Part shown: positions 1-7,377 of the stretch, piece by piece
Layout of the letters: every line of letters begins with the position of its first letter
How positions within the stretch are numbered: the first letter of the stretch is position 1
Assembly: GCA_947259095.1 (NCBI GenBank)
Contig: CAMYLA010000003.1
Location: forward strand, 1-64,000
Direction: 5' to 3'
Length of the DNA stretch: 64,000 nt
Origin: an uncultured Acidimicrobiaceae bacterium
GTDB taxonomy: Bacteria; Actinomycetota; Acidimicrobiia; Acidimicrobiales; SZUA-35
Notes under the pieces: generated by a model
What the model saw: the letters and a program-made list of their open reading frames with translations, nothing else
What the model was told of the DNA's origin: nothing
Databases searched by the model: none
Program-made: the position numbers and the translations under genes

Positions 1-201
1 CCACTGGTGTGCGCCGAGACTGTCAGATTCTTTCACACCCACTTCCACAAGCTCTCTGGCATTCCCTCGTTCATCGCCCCCAACCGACCCGAGGGTGACG
101 GGGCGTTGGATAGCAATGACCCCAGGCGGGACGTTCGGCTCTGGGGTCGGGGGTGACGCTCTGGCAACATCGCCACATTGAACATGGAACGGAGTCCAGA
201 C
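1..201. other. 5' flank without a recognised gene
   Basis: Neither strand carries a convincing reading frame here. The last stretch before position 202 serves as leader for the next gene and contains a GGAG Shine-Dalgarno-like sequence about seven bases before the ATG at 202. Confidence 0.4.
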
Positions 202-678
202 ATGTGGCACAGACTGCGTAGACCCTTGCTTTCCATCGTCGCCATCCAGCTGTCAGCCTGGATCGTGGGTCAGATCTTGGCCAAGCGCTTTTCCAAGGGG
301 GACGAGCGGAGTGACGAGTTCCGAATTGCGGCCATCTTTGGTGGCAAGAAGTTCCAGAGCCATGCCGAACACCTGCGGTCGGGTTCGGTGGTGGTGTCGA
401 TGGGCGGGATCGATCTGGATCTCCGCGGCGCCACCCTCGACCCCGCCGGCGCATCCATCGACCTCAACGCCACAATGGGGGGTGTGAAGCTGACCGTGCC
501 CGAAGGGTGGGCTGTCATTGTCGAGACGTCTGCCCTCGCTGGTGGCGTAGAGGTGAAGGTCACCCCAGCCCAGGACCTGCCAGACGACGCCCCGACACTC
601 CACGTCCGGGCGGTTGCCCGGATGGGCGGCGCCCTGGTAACGACCGGCGCCCTGGTAACGACCGGCGCCGACCACTGA
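202..678 (+). CDS. LiaF/DUF1707-like cell-wall stress response membrane protein
   Basis: A 158-residue protein with one N-terminal hydrophobic segment (about residues 8-24, LLSIVAIQLSAWIVGQIL) followed by a soluble beta-rich domain with repeated MGGI/MGGV turns (VSMGGIDLDLRGA, ATMGGVKLTVPEGW). This glycine-turn pattern is typical of the C-terminal domain of LiaF-like and DUF1707 cell-wall-active-antibiotic response proteins, which sense or dampen envelope stress. The ATG at 202 is chosen because GGAG precedes it by seven bases; an in-frame TTG at 178 and ATG at 184 are alternatives. The C terminus carries an exact duplication of ALVTTG. Family assignment comes from pattern recognition only, so the function is tentative. 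Confidence 0.7.
   Translation: MWHRLRRPLLSIVAIQLSAWIVGQILAKRFSKGDERSDEFRIAAIFGGKKFQSHAEHLRSGSVVVSMGGIDLDLRGATLDPAGASIDLNATMGGVKLTVPEGWAVIVETSALAGGVEVKVTPAQDLPDDAPTLHVRAVARMGGALVTTGALVTTGADH
631..666. repeat. 18-bp perfect tandem duplication
   Basis: The unit GCCCTGGTAACGACCGGC occurs twice head to tail (631-648 and 649-666), in frame with the preceding gene, and duplicates the residues ALVTTG just before its stop codon. It is a likely slippage-prone site. Confidence 0.9.
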
Positions 679-787
679 CCGCAACAGCCAACCTCCGGGG
701 GTGGGGACGGGCGCGCTCGGCCCCAACGACCTCGTCGGATTCTCATGTCATCGAGTGACGGTCTCGAGAGATCGAAAGGACGTGGTC

Positions 788-913
788 ATGGAAGGACTTC
801 GACCGCAAGAGCTCATCATCATTCTCCTCGTGGTCCTCGTGCTGTTCGGTGGCAAACATCACACTGCCGTCGGTCGGCTCCAGGAGGCCGGCCGCGACCT
901 TGAGCAGCGTTGA
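788..913 (+). pseudogene. tatA: Truncated twin-arginine translocase subunit TatA
   Basis: The first 23 codons (788-856) read MEGLRPQELIIILLVVLVLF-GGK, a textbook TatA/TatB N terminus: a short periplasmic start, a transmembrane helix and the glycine hinge. A good AAGGA Shine-Dalgarno sequence lies seven bases upstream. After codon 23 the frame enters sequence that is the antisense of an ABC transporter ATPase gene and stops after 18 unrelated residues, so the amphipathic helix and charged tail that normally follow FGGKKLPELARGLG are gone. TatA forms the pore of the Tat export system, and this product could not do so. The break is exactly at 856/857. It may be a real deletion between two convergent genes or an assembly misjoin. 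Confidence 0.75.
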
Positions 914-1075
914 CTTGCCGGAGCCGTTGTGGCCGAGAAGCGCCACGGCCTGGCCGGCCTCGATGTCGAAGCTGACCGGACCGACCGCATGGGCCGCACC
1001 GAGGTACTTCGTCGTTCCAGAGAAGCTCAGCGCCGACCGCTTACGGGTCGGCCTGCGGCGGGCCCTTTTGGTCAT
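857..1075 (-). pseudogene. ABC transporter ATPase, 5' fragment only
   Basis: Starting at the ATG at 1075, about 73 residues are present and include the Walker A motif GHNGSGKST followed by LLKVAAGLLEPTDGSVM. At 857 the gene stops matching an ATPase and runs into the antisense of the tatA fragment, so the Q-loop, signature and Walker B motifs are missing. The start overlaps the stop of the upstream permease gene (ATGA at 1075-1072), so the two formed a coupled exporter operon. As read, the ATPase cannot hydrolyse ATP and the exporter is broken. The frame stays open past the junction to 743, which adds about 38 meaningless residues. Confidence 0.75.
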
Positions 1076-2726
1076 CCGGCCTGATCCGCGGCCGGAGCGA
1101 AGCCGGACAACCGGTCCCGGTAGCGCAGCCACCCCACGGCGACCGAGGCGACGATCGCCATCACCGCCGCCGTGTTGACGGCCGCCGCCGGCCCGTCGGC
1201 GCCGCTGGTGACGGCGTTGCGGGCGAACAGGACGGGGAGTGCGCCTGCGGTGGTCAGGGCCGGCGGCCACAGGAGCCGGTAGACGATGACACCGCCGCCG
1301 CCTTCGACCGGGGCGATGAGCGACGGCGAGTCGGCCCGTCTGATGCTGAACCCGGCCGCGGCGACTGCGATGGCCGAGGCCGGGACGGCGGCCACGGCGA
1401 TGGCCAGACCGAGACGGCCGTCCAGCGTCGTGGCAACGGCCGTCACGCCGGCGATGAGCCACAGCGGCAGCATGGCGACCACGGCGGTGAGGGCGTGGGC
1501 CAGCATGATCCTGCCCGACTCGACCGGGACGAGCTCGAGGATGCTCGGGTGGTCCAGTTCCTGACTCAGCGGCTCGATCACCTCGATGGCGGCCAGGTAG
1601 AAGGACGCGCCGACCAAGCCGATCGATGCCGTCGTGCCGTGCCACATCGTCGCCAGGGCGATCCCGGCCACGACCGCCAGTGCGGCGACCCGGACGATGC
1701 GGGTCAGCGGCCAACGGGCGTAGCTACGGGCATCACGTACCGCAACCGGAACACGTTCCTCGATCCAGCCCCCACCGGCGATGGAGAACCACGGCCGGCC
1801 CCGGGGCGCCTCGGCGGCCAACCGGCGGCGCAGGATGAGCAGGCTGCGGATGTCCTGTTGGGCCAGGGCGAAGCGGATCTGGGCCACGAGCCGTGAGCGG
1901 TCGCGGACCCGTTCGAGAGACAGGTACGCAACACGACGCCACCCGTACCAGACCAGCGCCGCGGCCATCACCGGCCCACCGACGGACCGGGCGGTGCCAT
2001 GCAGTGGCCACAGGGCCATGGCCCCCAACACCGAGGTGGGGGAGGTGGAGCCGCCGAGGACGAGATCCAAACCGGCCCATACCAGCGGCACGACGGAGGC
2101 TGCGAGGATGACACCTCGGCGGACCCGGGATCCGGCGGTGACCAGCGCCGCTCCGGCACCCGAGAGGGCGATGGCGGCACCGGTCACGAGACCGGCTCCG
2201 ACCCAGGAGGCCTGGCCTCCCGGCAATTGGCGGGCCACGACCAGCCCGACGGCGCCGCCCAGCATGGCCCCGACCGCGGCCGAACCGGCCAGGAACCGCC
2301 GGACGGGCGAGCGGAGACGTGATTCACTTCCAACTCGTCGAGCGCCAGCGGGCCGCCGTTGACCCCGGACCGGACACCGACCAGCAGGGCGGCCCCGGCC
2401 AGCACCGCAACACACCGGGGCCCGTTGTCGCGAACCGCGTCCAGCGCGGCTGCGTCGACCTCGACCCGATCGATGGCACCGCGGGCCACGTAGAGTGCCA
2501 GTGTGCTGATCAAACCCACCACGTAGATTCGGTAGAAGCGGTCGAATCGATCGGCTCCCCGGCGGCGTCGTGTTCGTCGCAGCGCCCGCAGGCGGGCCAG
2601 GGCCTCGGTGCCGCCGTCGTCATTTTCCGACGATCCGGCGGCCATACCGATCGGCGCCAGCGCATCGTCAGCCGGCGTTGTCATCGACCGGCTTTCCGAC
2701 ATGACGATCTGGCGATGTCTGCACAT
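1072..2726 (-). pseudogene. ABC exporter permease, frameshifted
   Basis: Two overlapping frames together make one polytopic membrane protein of about 550 residues. The N-terminal part starts at an ATG at 2726 and reads to LALDELEV near 2320. The C-terminal part continues with SRLRSPVRRFLAGSAAVG in the next frame and runs to the stop at 1072. One missing base between about 2318 and 2330 (GTGAATC, where GTGGAATC would restore the frame) explains the break. The C-terminal part has around ten hydrophobic segments. It is coupled by ATGA to the ATPase fragment downstream, consistent with an ABC-2-like exporter of unknown substrate. If the missing base is a consensus error, the gene is intact. Confidence 0.7.
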
Positions 2727-2731
2727 CGATG

Positions 2732-2737
2732 ATGGTA
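2732..2737 (-). promoter_or_regulatory. Leaderless-type -10 for the permease gene
   Basis: On the minus strand TACCAT lies five bases before the ATG at 2726, matching the TAnnnT-start arrangement seen at many genes in this window and supporting 2726 as the start. Confidence 0.35.
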
Positions 2738-2878
2738 CTGCCCGGAGCTGGACCGAAAGCTGCATGACGGGTCGAACGCACCCGATCGTTCCTCAGCCGC
2801 CCGTCGCCGCCGATCCCGGGAAGCGGGCCACCGCATTGAACCACCGGGGTTGCGAGCGGCCCGAATGATGGACCCGGC

Positions 2879-3259
2879 TCAGCTCCGCCAGCGTGACAGG
2901 TCAACCCGCTCGGCCAGCTGAACGAAGACCTGCAATCGAGGCCCATCGATCTGGCGGCTGATGTGGCCCTGACCGGTCAGGTCGTCGGCCAGGAGCACGT
3001 CGCCCGGCCCGAAGGTGCGCGTTGTTCCGTCGCCGACCTCTATCTCGGTGCGGCCGATGAGGTGGATGGCGAACTGGCGGCGGGGTGCGACATGGTAGTC
3101 CCAGACCTCGGGTCCGGCCTCGGTGGTGTCCCGGAAGAACATCGACTCCATCGGGATGGCCGATGACATGGCGCCGGCTGTGGAGATCGACAGTGGCAGA
3201 TCGAGCTCCTCGAAATGGCTCATGCCGTCGTCGCCGCTGTAGACGCGGGTGACCAGCAC
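2879..3259 (-). CDS. Cupin-domain protein
   Basis: A small (126 residues) single-domain protein with cupin-like spacing: RRQFAIHLIGRTEIEVGDG followed by RTFGPGDVLLADD and a later GQGHISR. Cupins of this size are beta-barrel proteins, often metal-dependent enzymes or small-ligand binders. The GTG at 3259 is chosen because it begins four bases after the stop of the upstream VOC gene and gives the usual VTRVYSGDDGMSHFEE opening; an ATG at 3223 is possible. The first cupin histidine motif is degraded (AIHLIG), so a catalytic role is uncertain. Tight spacing with the VOC gene suggests a two-gene transcript. Confidence 0.7.
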   Translation of the reverse strand: MLVTRVYSGDDGMSHFEELDLPLSISTAGAMSSAIPMESMFFRDTTEAGPEVWDYHVAPRRQFAIHLIGRTEIEVGDGTTRTFGPGDVLLADDLTGQGHISRQIDGPRLQVFVQLAERVDLSRWRS

Positions 3260-3263
3260 CCGC

Positions 3264-3824
3264 TCAACCGACCGCCTGGGCCCGTTCGCCGTTGGCGTTG
3301 GCCGGCGCATGTAAGATGTCGTCCGGCCCGAAGGTCTTGGTCCAGCAGGCGAACTCGAGGAGCACGCCATCGGGATCGCGGAAGTAGACGGAGCGGACGA
3401 AGACGCCGTCATGCATCTCGGCCGCAACGGTTCGCTCGCTGTCATCATGGTTCAACACCATGCTGGTCTCGACCCCCTTCGCCTTGAGCTTGTCGACGTA
3501 GTCGTCGAACAACTCGGCCGGCACGTCGAACGCCAGGTGGTTCATCGAGCCATGGGCCGACACGATGTTGCCTCCACCGGGCATCTCGCCCGCAGCGGCG
3601 ATCCCCGGAGCGTGGGGCGGTGCGCCGGGGAACCAGAAGAAGGCGACCGAGTCGCCGTTGCCGCAGTCGAAGAAGAAGTGCTGCCCGCCCCCCGGGATCT
3701 CCAGCGTCTTGATCAACGGCATGCCGAGGACATTGGTGTAGAAATCGACGGTGCGCTCCATATCGCTGCTGACCAGCGCAATGTGGTTGATTCCTCGAAA
3801 GTCGAATTCGGTGTTCTCGGCCAT
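3264..3824 (-). CDS. VOC/glyoxalase-family dioxygenase-like protein
   Basis: A 186-residue protein of the vicinal oxygen chelate fold. Residues 1-60 read GINHIALVSSDMERTVDFYTNVLGMPL, the classical first beta-alpha-beta module with a metal-binding His (NHIALV). The second module contains SMNHLAFDVPAE and ends with VYFRDPDGVLLEFACW, which supplies the second His and the metal-ligand Glu. Such proteins act on catechols, glyoxals or related substrates with a divalent metal. The ATG at 3824 follows GGGAGG by nine bases and is preferred over the longer in-frame GTG at 4037, which would overlap the divergent gene. It is the first gene of a pair with the cupin. Confidence 0.85.
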   Translation of the reverse strand: MAENTEFDFRGINHIALVSSDMERTVDFYTNVLGMPLIKTLEIPGGGQHFFFDCGNGDSVAFFWFPGAPPHAPGIAAAGEMPGGGNIVSAHGSMNHLAFDVPAELFDDYVDKLKAKGVETSMVLNHDDSERTVAAEMHDGVFVRSVYFRDPDGVLLEFACWTKTFGPDDILHAPANANGERAQAVG

Positions 3825-3857
3825 GGGTACCAGCCTCCCGGCTTGACGATTTCCTCC

Positions 3858-3863
3858 TACAGT
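3858..3863 (+). promoter_or_regulatory. Leaderless-type -10 TACAGT
   Basis: TACAGT is separated by six bases (ACGCCC) from the ATG at 3870, so transcription would begin at or next to the start codon. Confidence 0.45.
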
Positions 3864-3869
3864 ACGCCC

Positions 3870-4508
3870 ATGACTCGAACGAAGCAGATTCCACGCAGCG
3901 AGGTCGCCGAATCGGTGGCGCCGGTCTACGATCGACTCTTCGGCGATCGTGATCCGGTTGCCGAACCGGGCACGGCCACCGGGACTCCCGGCAACTGGTG
4001 GACGGTGTTCGCCCAGACCCCCGATCTGCTCGATCACATGGTGGCCGGCTTCGGCCTGTTCTCAAGCCCCGATCGGGTTCTCGATCCCCGGCTGCGGGAG
4101 TTGGCATTGACCAGGACCGGGTTCGTCGCCGGCAGCCAATTCGTGTTCAGCCAGCACTGCAAGGCGGCCCGGAATGTCGGGGTGACCGATGAGCAACTCG
4201 TTGCCATCCCGGCCTGGGCCACCGCCGAGGTCTTCTCGCCGGCCGAGCGGGCGGTGCTGGCCTACACCGATGAGCTGGTGCTGGCCGAGGGACGGGTGCA
4301 GGACGCCACCTATGACGTCCTGTCGAGCCACCTCGATGAGCAGGCCGTCATCGAACTCACCTACGCCGTCGCGACCTACCGGCTGCACGCCACGATGTGT
4401 CGTGCGCTTCGATTGGAGTTCGACGACGTGGCTGAGCGGATCGTCGAGGTCGCCGCTCCCGACGACGGCGGCCAGGATGTGATGGGCACGATCAGCATGC
4501 GGGACTGA
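3870..4508 (+). CDS. Carboxymuconolactone decarboxylase-family protein
   Basis: A 212-residue cytoplasmic helical protein of the CMD/AhpD-like superfamily. Diagnostic parts are DPRLRELALTRTGFVAGSQFVFSQHCKAARNVGVTDEQL (residues about 75-112), where the AhpD-like CxxC is reduced to a single Cys in SQHCKAA, and the later VIELTYAVATYRLHATM helix. Members are gamma-carboxymuconolactone decarboxylases or peroxiredoxin-recycling disulfide reductases. Loss of the CxxC pair argues against the AhpD type. The ATG start is supported by an adjacent TACAGT. The gene is divergent from the VOC gene, sharing a short 45-base promoter region, so the group may serve one aromatic catabolic function. Confidence 0.8.
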   Translation: MTRTKQIPRSEVAESVAPVYDRLFGDRDPVAEPGTATGTPGNWWTVFAQTPDLLDHMVAGFGLFSSPDRVLDPRLRELALTRTGFVAGSQFVFSQHCKAARNVGVTDEQLVAIPAWATAEVFSPAERAVLAYTDELVLAEGRVQDATYDVLSSHLDEQAVIELTYAVATYRLHATMCRALRLEFDDVAERIVEVAAPDDGGQDVMGTISMRD

Positions 4509-4530
4509 AGACCATGATGGGCCGGCCAAC

Positions 4531-4599
4531 CGGCGCCCGCCCACGGCGACGGCGCAAGCGTCTCGGGCACGAGCGATCACCTTGGAAAGGCGGGCGCCG
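4531..4599. repeat. 11-bp perfect inverted repeat with long loop
   Basis: CGGCGCCCGCC (4531-4541) is the exact reverse complement of GGCGGGCGCCG (4589-4599), with a 47-base loop. It lies between two same-strand genes. It could be a structured 3' end of the upstream transcript, but the loop is long and no T-run follows. Confidence 0.4.
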
Positions 4600-4636
4600 A
4601 GCGGTGGGCCGGTTCGAGGTCGAGCGGTGCTGGCGA

Positions 4637-4642
4637 TAACGT
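4637..4642 (+). promoter_or_regulatory. Leaderless-type -10 TAACGT
   Basis: TAACGT sits six bases before the ATG at 4649, in the spacing repeated across this window. Confidence 0.45.
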
Positions 4643-4648
4643 GCTTGC

Positions 4649-5065
4649 ATGGCCGAGCAGATGTTCGACGACCCGGGGCTTCAGCGATACCTGTCGGCGA
4701 AGGACGTGGTGATCCTGGCGGTGCTCACCGCCGGCGGGGGGCCGTTGGCCACCCCGATGTGGTTCGTCCACGACGAGGAACACCTGGCCATGGTGAGCGT
4801 GGACGGGCTGGCCAAGGTCCGCTACCTGGAGCGGGACCCTCGTGTGAGCGTCGTGGCCGAAGGTGGCGAGCGTGGCGCCATCAACGGGGTCGTCCTGACC
4901 GGCCAGGTTCGCTTCGTCGACGGCGACGAGCGACTCCTGTGGGGTCGTCGATTCTTCGACAAGTACGCCCCCGATATCGAGCGCCTCTGGGACGGCCCCG
5001 GTATCCCAGACAACCGGCGGGTCTTCGTGCTCCGGCCCCGGGTTGCATCCGCCTTCGGGCTCTGA
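4649..5065 (+). CDS. PPOX/split-barrel flavin or F420-binding protein
   Basis: A 138-residue protein of the pyridoxamine-5'-phosphate-oxidase-like split-barrel fold. It reads LSAKDVVILAVLTAGGGPLATPMWFVHDEEHLAMVSVDGLAKVRYLERDPRVSVVAEG, the usual order of the first barrel strands: a substrate strand, the PxWF strand, then the K-x-R-x-L-x-x-x-P cofactor-phosphate segment. The family uses FMN or F420 to reduce small substrates. Choice of cofactor cannot be read from the sequence, although two F420/flavin-type LLM oxidoreductases lie nearby in the genome. The start is supported by an adjacent TAACGT. Confidence 0.8.
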   Translation: MAEQMFDDPGLQRYLSAKDVVILAVLTAGGGPLATPMWFVHDEEHLAMVSVDGLAKVRYLERDPRVSVVAEGGERGAINGVVLTGQVRFVDGDERLLWGRRFFDKYAPDIERLWDGPGIPDNRRVFVLRPRVASAFGL

Positions 5066-5145
5066 ATCGCCAGTGGGGCTCGGCCACGAGCGTCCTCGGC
5101 CAACAGATCGTGCGGCGCACTGGGAAACGGCTGAAGGTGTTCCGT

Positions 5146-7359
5146 TCAGCTTGCCGACGAGGGCCGGTCGAAGAACGATGGTGGCGGCACGTAGAGATAC
5201 TCACCGCCCAGCAGCGTCACCACTTCGTTGCCGGCCGAAGGAACGAACACGTCGTTCCCTTCCCGACCACGTCGCTCGATCGGCAGGAACTGTGTGTCGA
5301 TCGAGTTGGTGTAGGCGGCGAAGAGAAGGCCCTTCGTCCGGTCGGAGGAGTTGGCAGGCCAATAGGGGACACCTCGCCTGACGATCGCCGCAGACCCGGG
5401 GTTCCGTTCATTCATCAACCAGACGTGTGGTGTCGGCAGGCGGGCATCGACCGCGGTCGGCTCCCCGGTGGTGGGCTGCTCGCCGTCCTCCGGCCAGCGG
5501 AAGTCGTTGAACTGGGGTCCGTCGCCGACGCCGGATCGATGGGTCGGCGAGCCGTCGGCGCGCCGACCGACCAGCGCCGCCTCGGCGCCGGCGACGTCAA
5601 GCCCATGAAGCTCGGCGAGTTGGTTCACCTTCTCTTCGTAGGCGGCCTGATCCTGCTCCAGTTTCTGGAACACCAGGAAGCTTCCGTAGCCCCTGCCCTC
5701 GTGTCCGACGAGGGCGATCTTGGGCGAGGCCCCCTCGTACCATTGATCAGCGCCGTTGGGGTGGGACCGGAGCGCATCGCAGGCGAAGAACCACGGGTTG
5801 CTGATCCCGTCGATGTTGCCGAACGGCTCCACGGTCCTGGCGAAGCGCCGCCGGCTGAAGTCATGGCCGGGCTGGTTCGGTTGCCCGGCGATTGACGCCG
5901 GCGCCGCTGCGCTGGTCGGAGGCTTGTCCGGATCATCCCGGGAGCCGCGCTCGACCACCACGGTGCACCCGACCCCCTCGAGCTCGCCGACCAACGTTGC
6001 GACCTTGGTCTCGACACCAGCGGCTGAGCCGGCCACGGTCAGGAGCAGGTGGATGTCGTGTTCGTAGGCCCAGCGGGCGTCGGCTCCCTGCCTCGCCTTC
6101 ATGCCATCGATGAAGGCGGCCCCGTCGACATGGGCCGGGCGGGCCAGGTCAAGCGCTTCGAAGCCCGTTGAACTGATGGCGCACAGCACGATGGCCGGGA
6201 GGTCTCGCTGGCCCATGCGGTAGTGCTCCAGCTCATCGAAGGCGGTCGCCAATTCGAACTCCTCGGTACCGAGGAGCTCCCGTAGTTCACTCGGCTCGGC
6301 GCCGACGGTGACCAGCAGGTGGCTCACCGCCTCCCGGTAGTGGGGCCGGAGGATATTGGCCTGGACCTGGTGAAGCTCGCCGGCCAGGTCCTCGGGAATG
6401 GCCCGGTCGGGGTCGGGGTACCACCGGATCGGGAATGAGCTGAGCAACGCCTCTTGTCGCCAGACAACCTCACAGCCGTCGCCCAGTGGGCCCGTCGGCC
6501 GGTCGGCATCAGCCGGCATCTGGTCTTCCCCGGGCTGTCGTTTGTTGGTGAATCTGTTGACCACAACCTGCCCCGGCTCGGGTGGCGGTGACTCGTAGCC
6601 GCCACCCCAATTGAACGGCACACCCTGGTTTCGGTAAGGCAGGTATGCTTCGTGGCCACGACTGACGACGCCGTCGATGTCGTTGAGGAGGCGCCGGCGA
6701 TCGGCGGAGCCCGGTCTGTAGTCCTTGTCGCGAGGCCACTGGGCTGCCACCTTCTTCAGCTCCTCGTCGATGTCAGCGCCCTCGACGGCAAACTCCTTCT
6801 CGCCCATCCACCCCGAGTTGGCGGGAACGAAGACCCAGACGTTGAAACTCTTCGATTCGCGGCTGTTGTGGATGGCGACCCGCATCCTGTTGTGATTGCA
6901 CTGGGTCATCATCCCGGTCGGGCGGGAGCCGTCCAGGACCAACTGCGCCATCTCGGCCCCGGTTCGCCGCATGATCTGGTGCATCTGACGGGGCGAGAGC
7001 TCGGAGTCGAAGCGCCACATGTTGTCGACGGCCAGGAACCAGTCGCGGTCGATGGACAGCGACTCGAACTTGAACGTCTCGCCCCTGGCTTCGCTCTCGG
7101 CCTTCATCTCGTCGAAGGCCGGTTCCCACCCGACGGTGCTCTCGGTGAGCGTGAGCAGTGCGCCGATCAGGCGGCTGGGCTCTAGAAGCGGATCGCTGTC
7201 GTCAGGAGGGTCCGGGGCGAGTGGGCCGAGTAGGATATCCCGGAAGGCCTCCAGCGCTTCACGATGTTCGTCGAGGTTGTCGGCGATCTGGTCGAAGAGC
7301 TTCACCACGAAGTCGAGCTCGTAGTGAACCCCTCCGGACCATTTGGCGAATATCGGCAT
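5146..7359 (-). CDS. DyP-type peroxidase with a ~320-residue N-terminal extension
   Basis: 737 residues. The C-terminal half (about 330-700) is a dye-decolorizing-type heme peroxidase: QANILRPHYREAVSHLLV, then FGNIDGISNP with the catalytic Asp (residue 517) of the GxxDG motif, GSFLVFQKLEQ, the proximal His in TPHVWLMNERNP (645), the distal Arg in IVRRGVPYW (661-662), and GLLFAAYTNSIDTQF. All three expected heme-pocket residues are therefore present. Residues 1-320 match no domain I recognise and contain no signal peptide; they include FDQIADNLDEHREALEAF and CNHNRMRVAIHNSRES. The protein is roughly twice the usual DyP length. It starts 18 bases after the stop of the cyclase-ATPase gene on the same strand, so the two are probably co-transcribed. 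Confidence 0.85.
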   Translation of the reverse strand: MPIFAKWSGGVHYELDFVVKLFDQIADNLDEHREALEAFRDILLGPLAPDPPDDSDPLLEPSRLIGALLTLTESTVGWEPAFDEMKAESEARGETFKFESLSIDRDWFLAVDNMWRFDSELSPRQMHQIMRRTGAEMAQLVLDGSRPTGMMTQCNHNRMRVAIHNSRESKSFNVWVFVPANSGWMGEKEFAVEGADIDEELKKVAAQWPRDKDYRPGSADRRRLLNDIDGVVSRGHEAYLPYRNQGVPFNWGGGYESPPPEPGQVVVNRFTNKRQPGEDQMPADADRPTGPLGDGCEVVWRQEALLSSFPIRWYPDPDRAIPEDLAGELHQVQANILRPHYREAVSHLLVTVGAEPSELRELLGTEEFELATAFDELEHYRMGQRDLPAIVLCAISSTGFEALDLARPAHVDGAAFIDGMKARQGADARWAYEHDIHLLLTVAGSAAGVETKVATLVGELEGVGCTVVVERGSRDDPDKPPTSAAAPASIAGQPNQPGHDFSRRRFARTVEPFGNIDGISNPWFFACDALRSHPNGADQWYEGASPKIALVGHEGRGYGSFLVFQKLEQDQAAYEEKVNQLAELHGLDVAGAEAALVGRRADGSPTHRSGVGDGPQFNDFRWPEDGEQPTTGEPTAVDARLPTPHVWLMNERNPGSAAIVRRGVPYWPANSSDRTKGLLFAAYTNSIDTQFLPIERRGREGNDVFVPSAGNEVVTLLGGEYLYVPPPSFFDRPSSAS

Positions 7360-7377
7360 GGCTTCAGCCTCCTCTGC

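Noticed and set aside
5640-5690. Apparent loss of the distal heme-pocket Arg of the DyP peroxidase (GSFLVFQKL)
   Set aside because: The spacing to the proximal His shows that the distal Arg of this family lies in IVRRGVPYW (661-662), which is intact.
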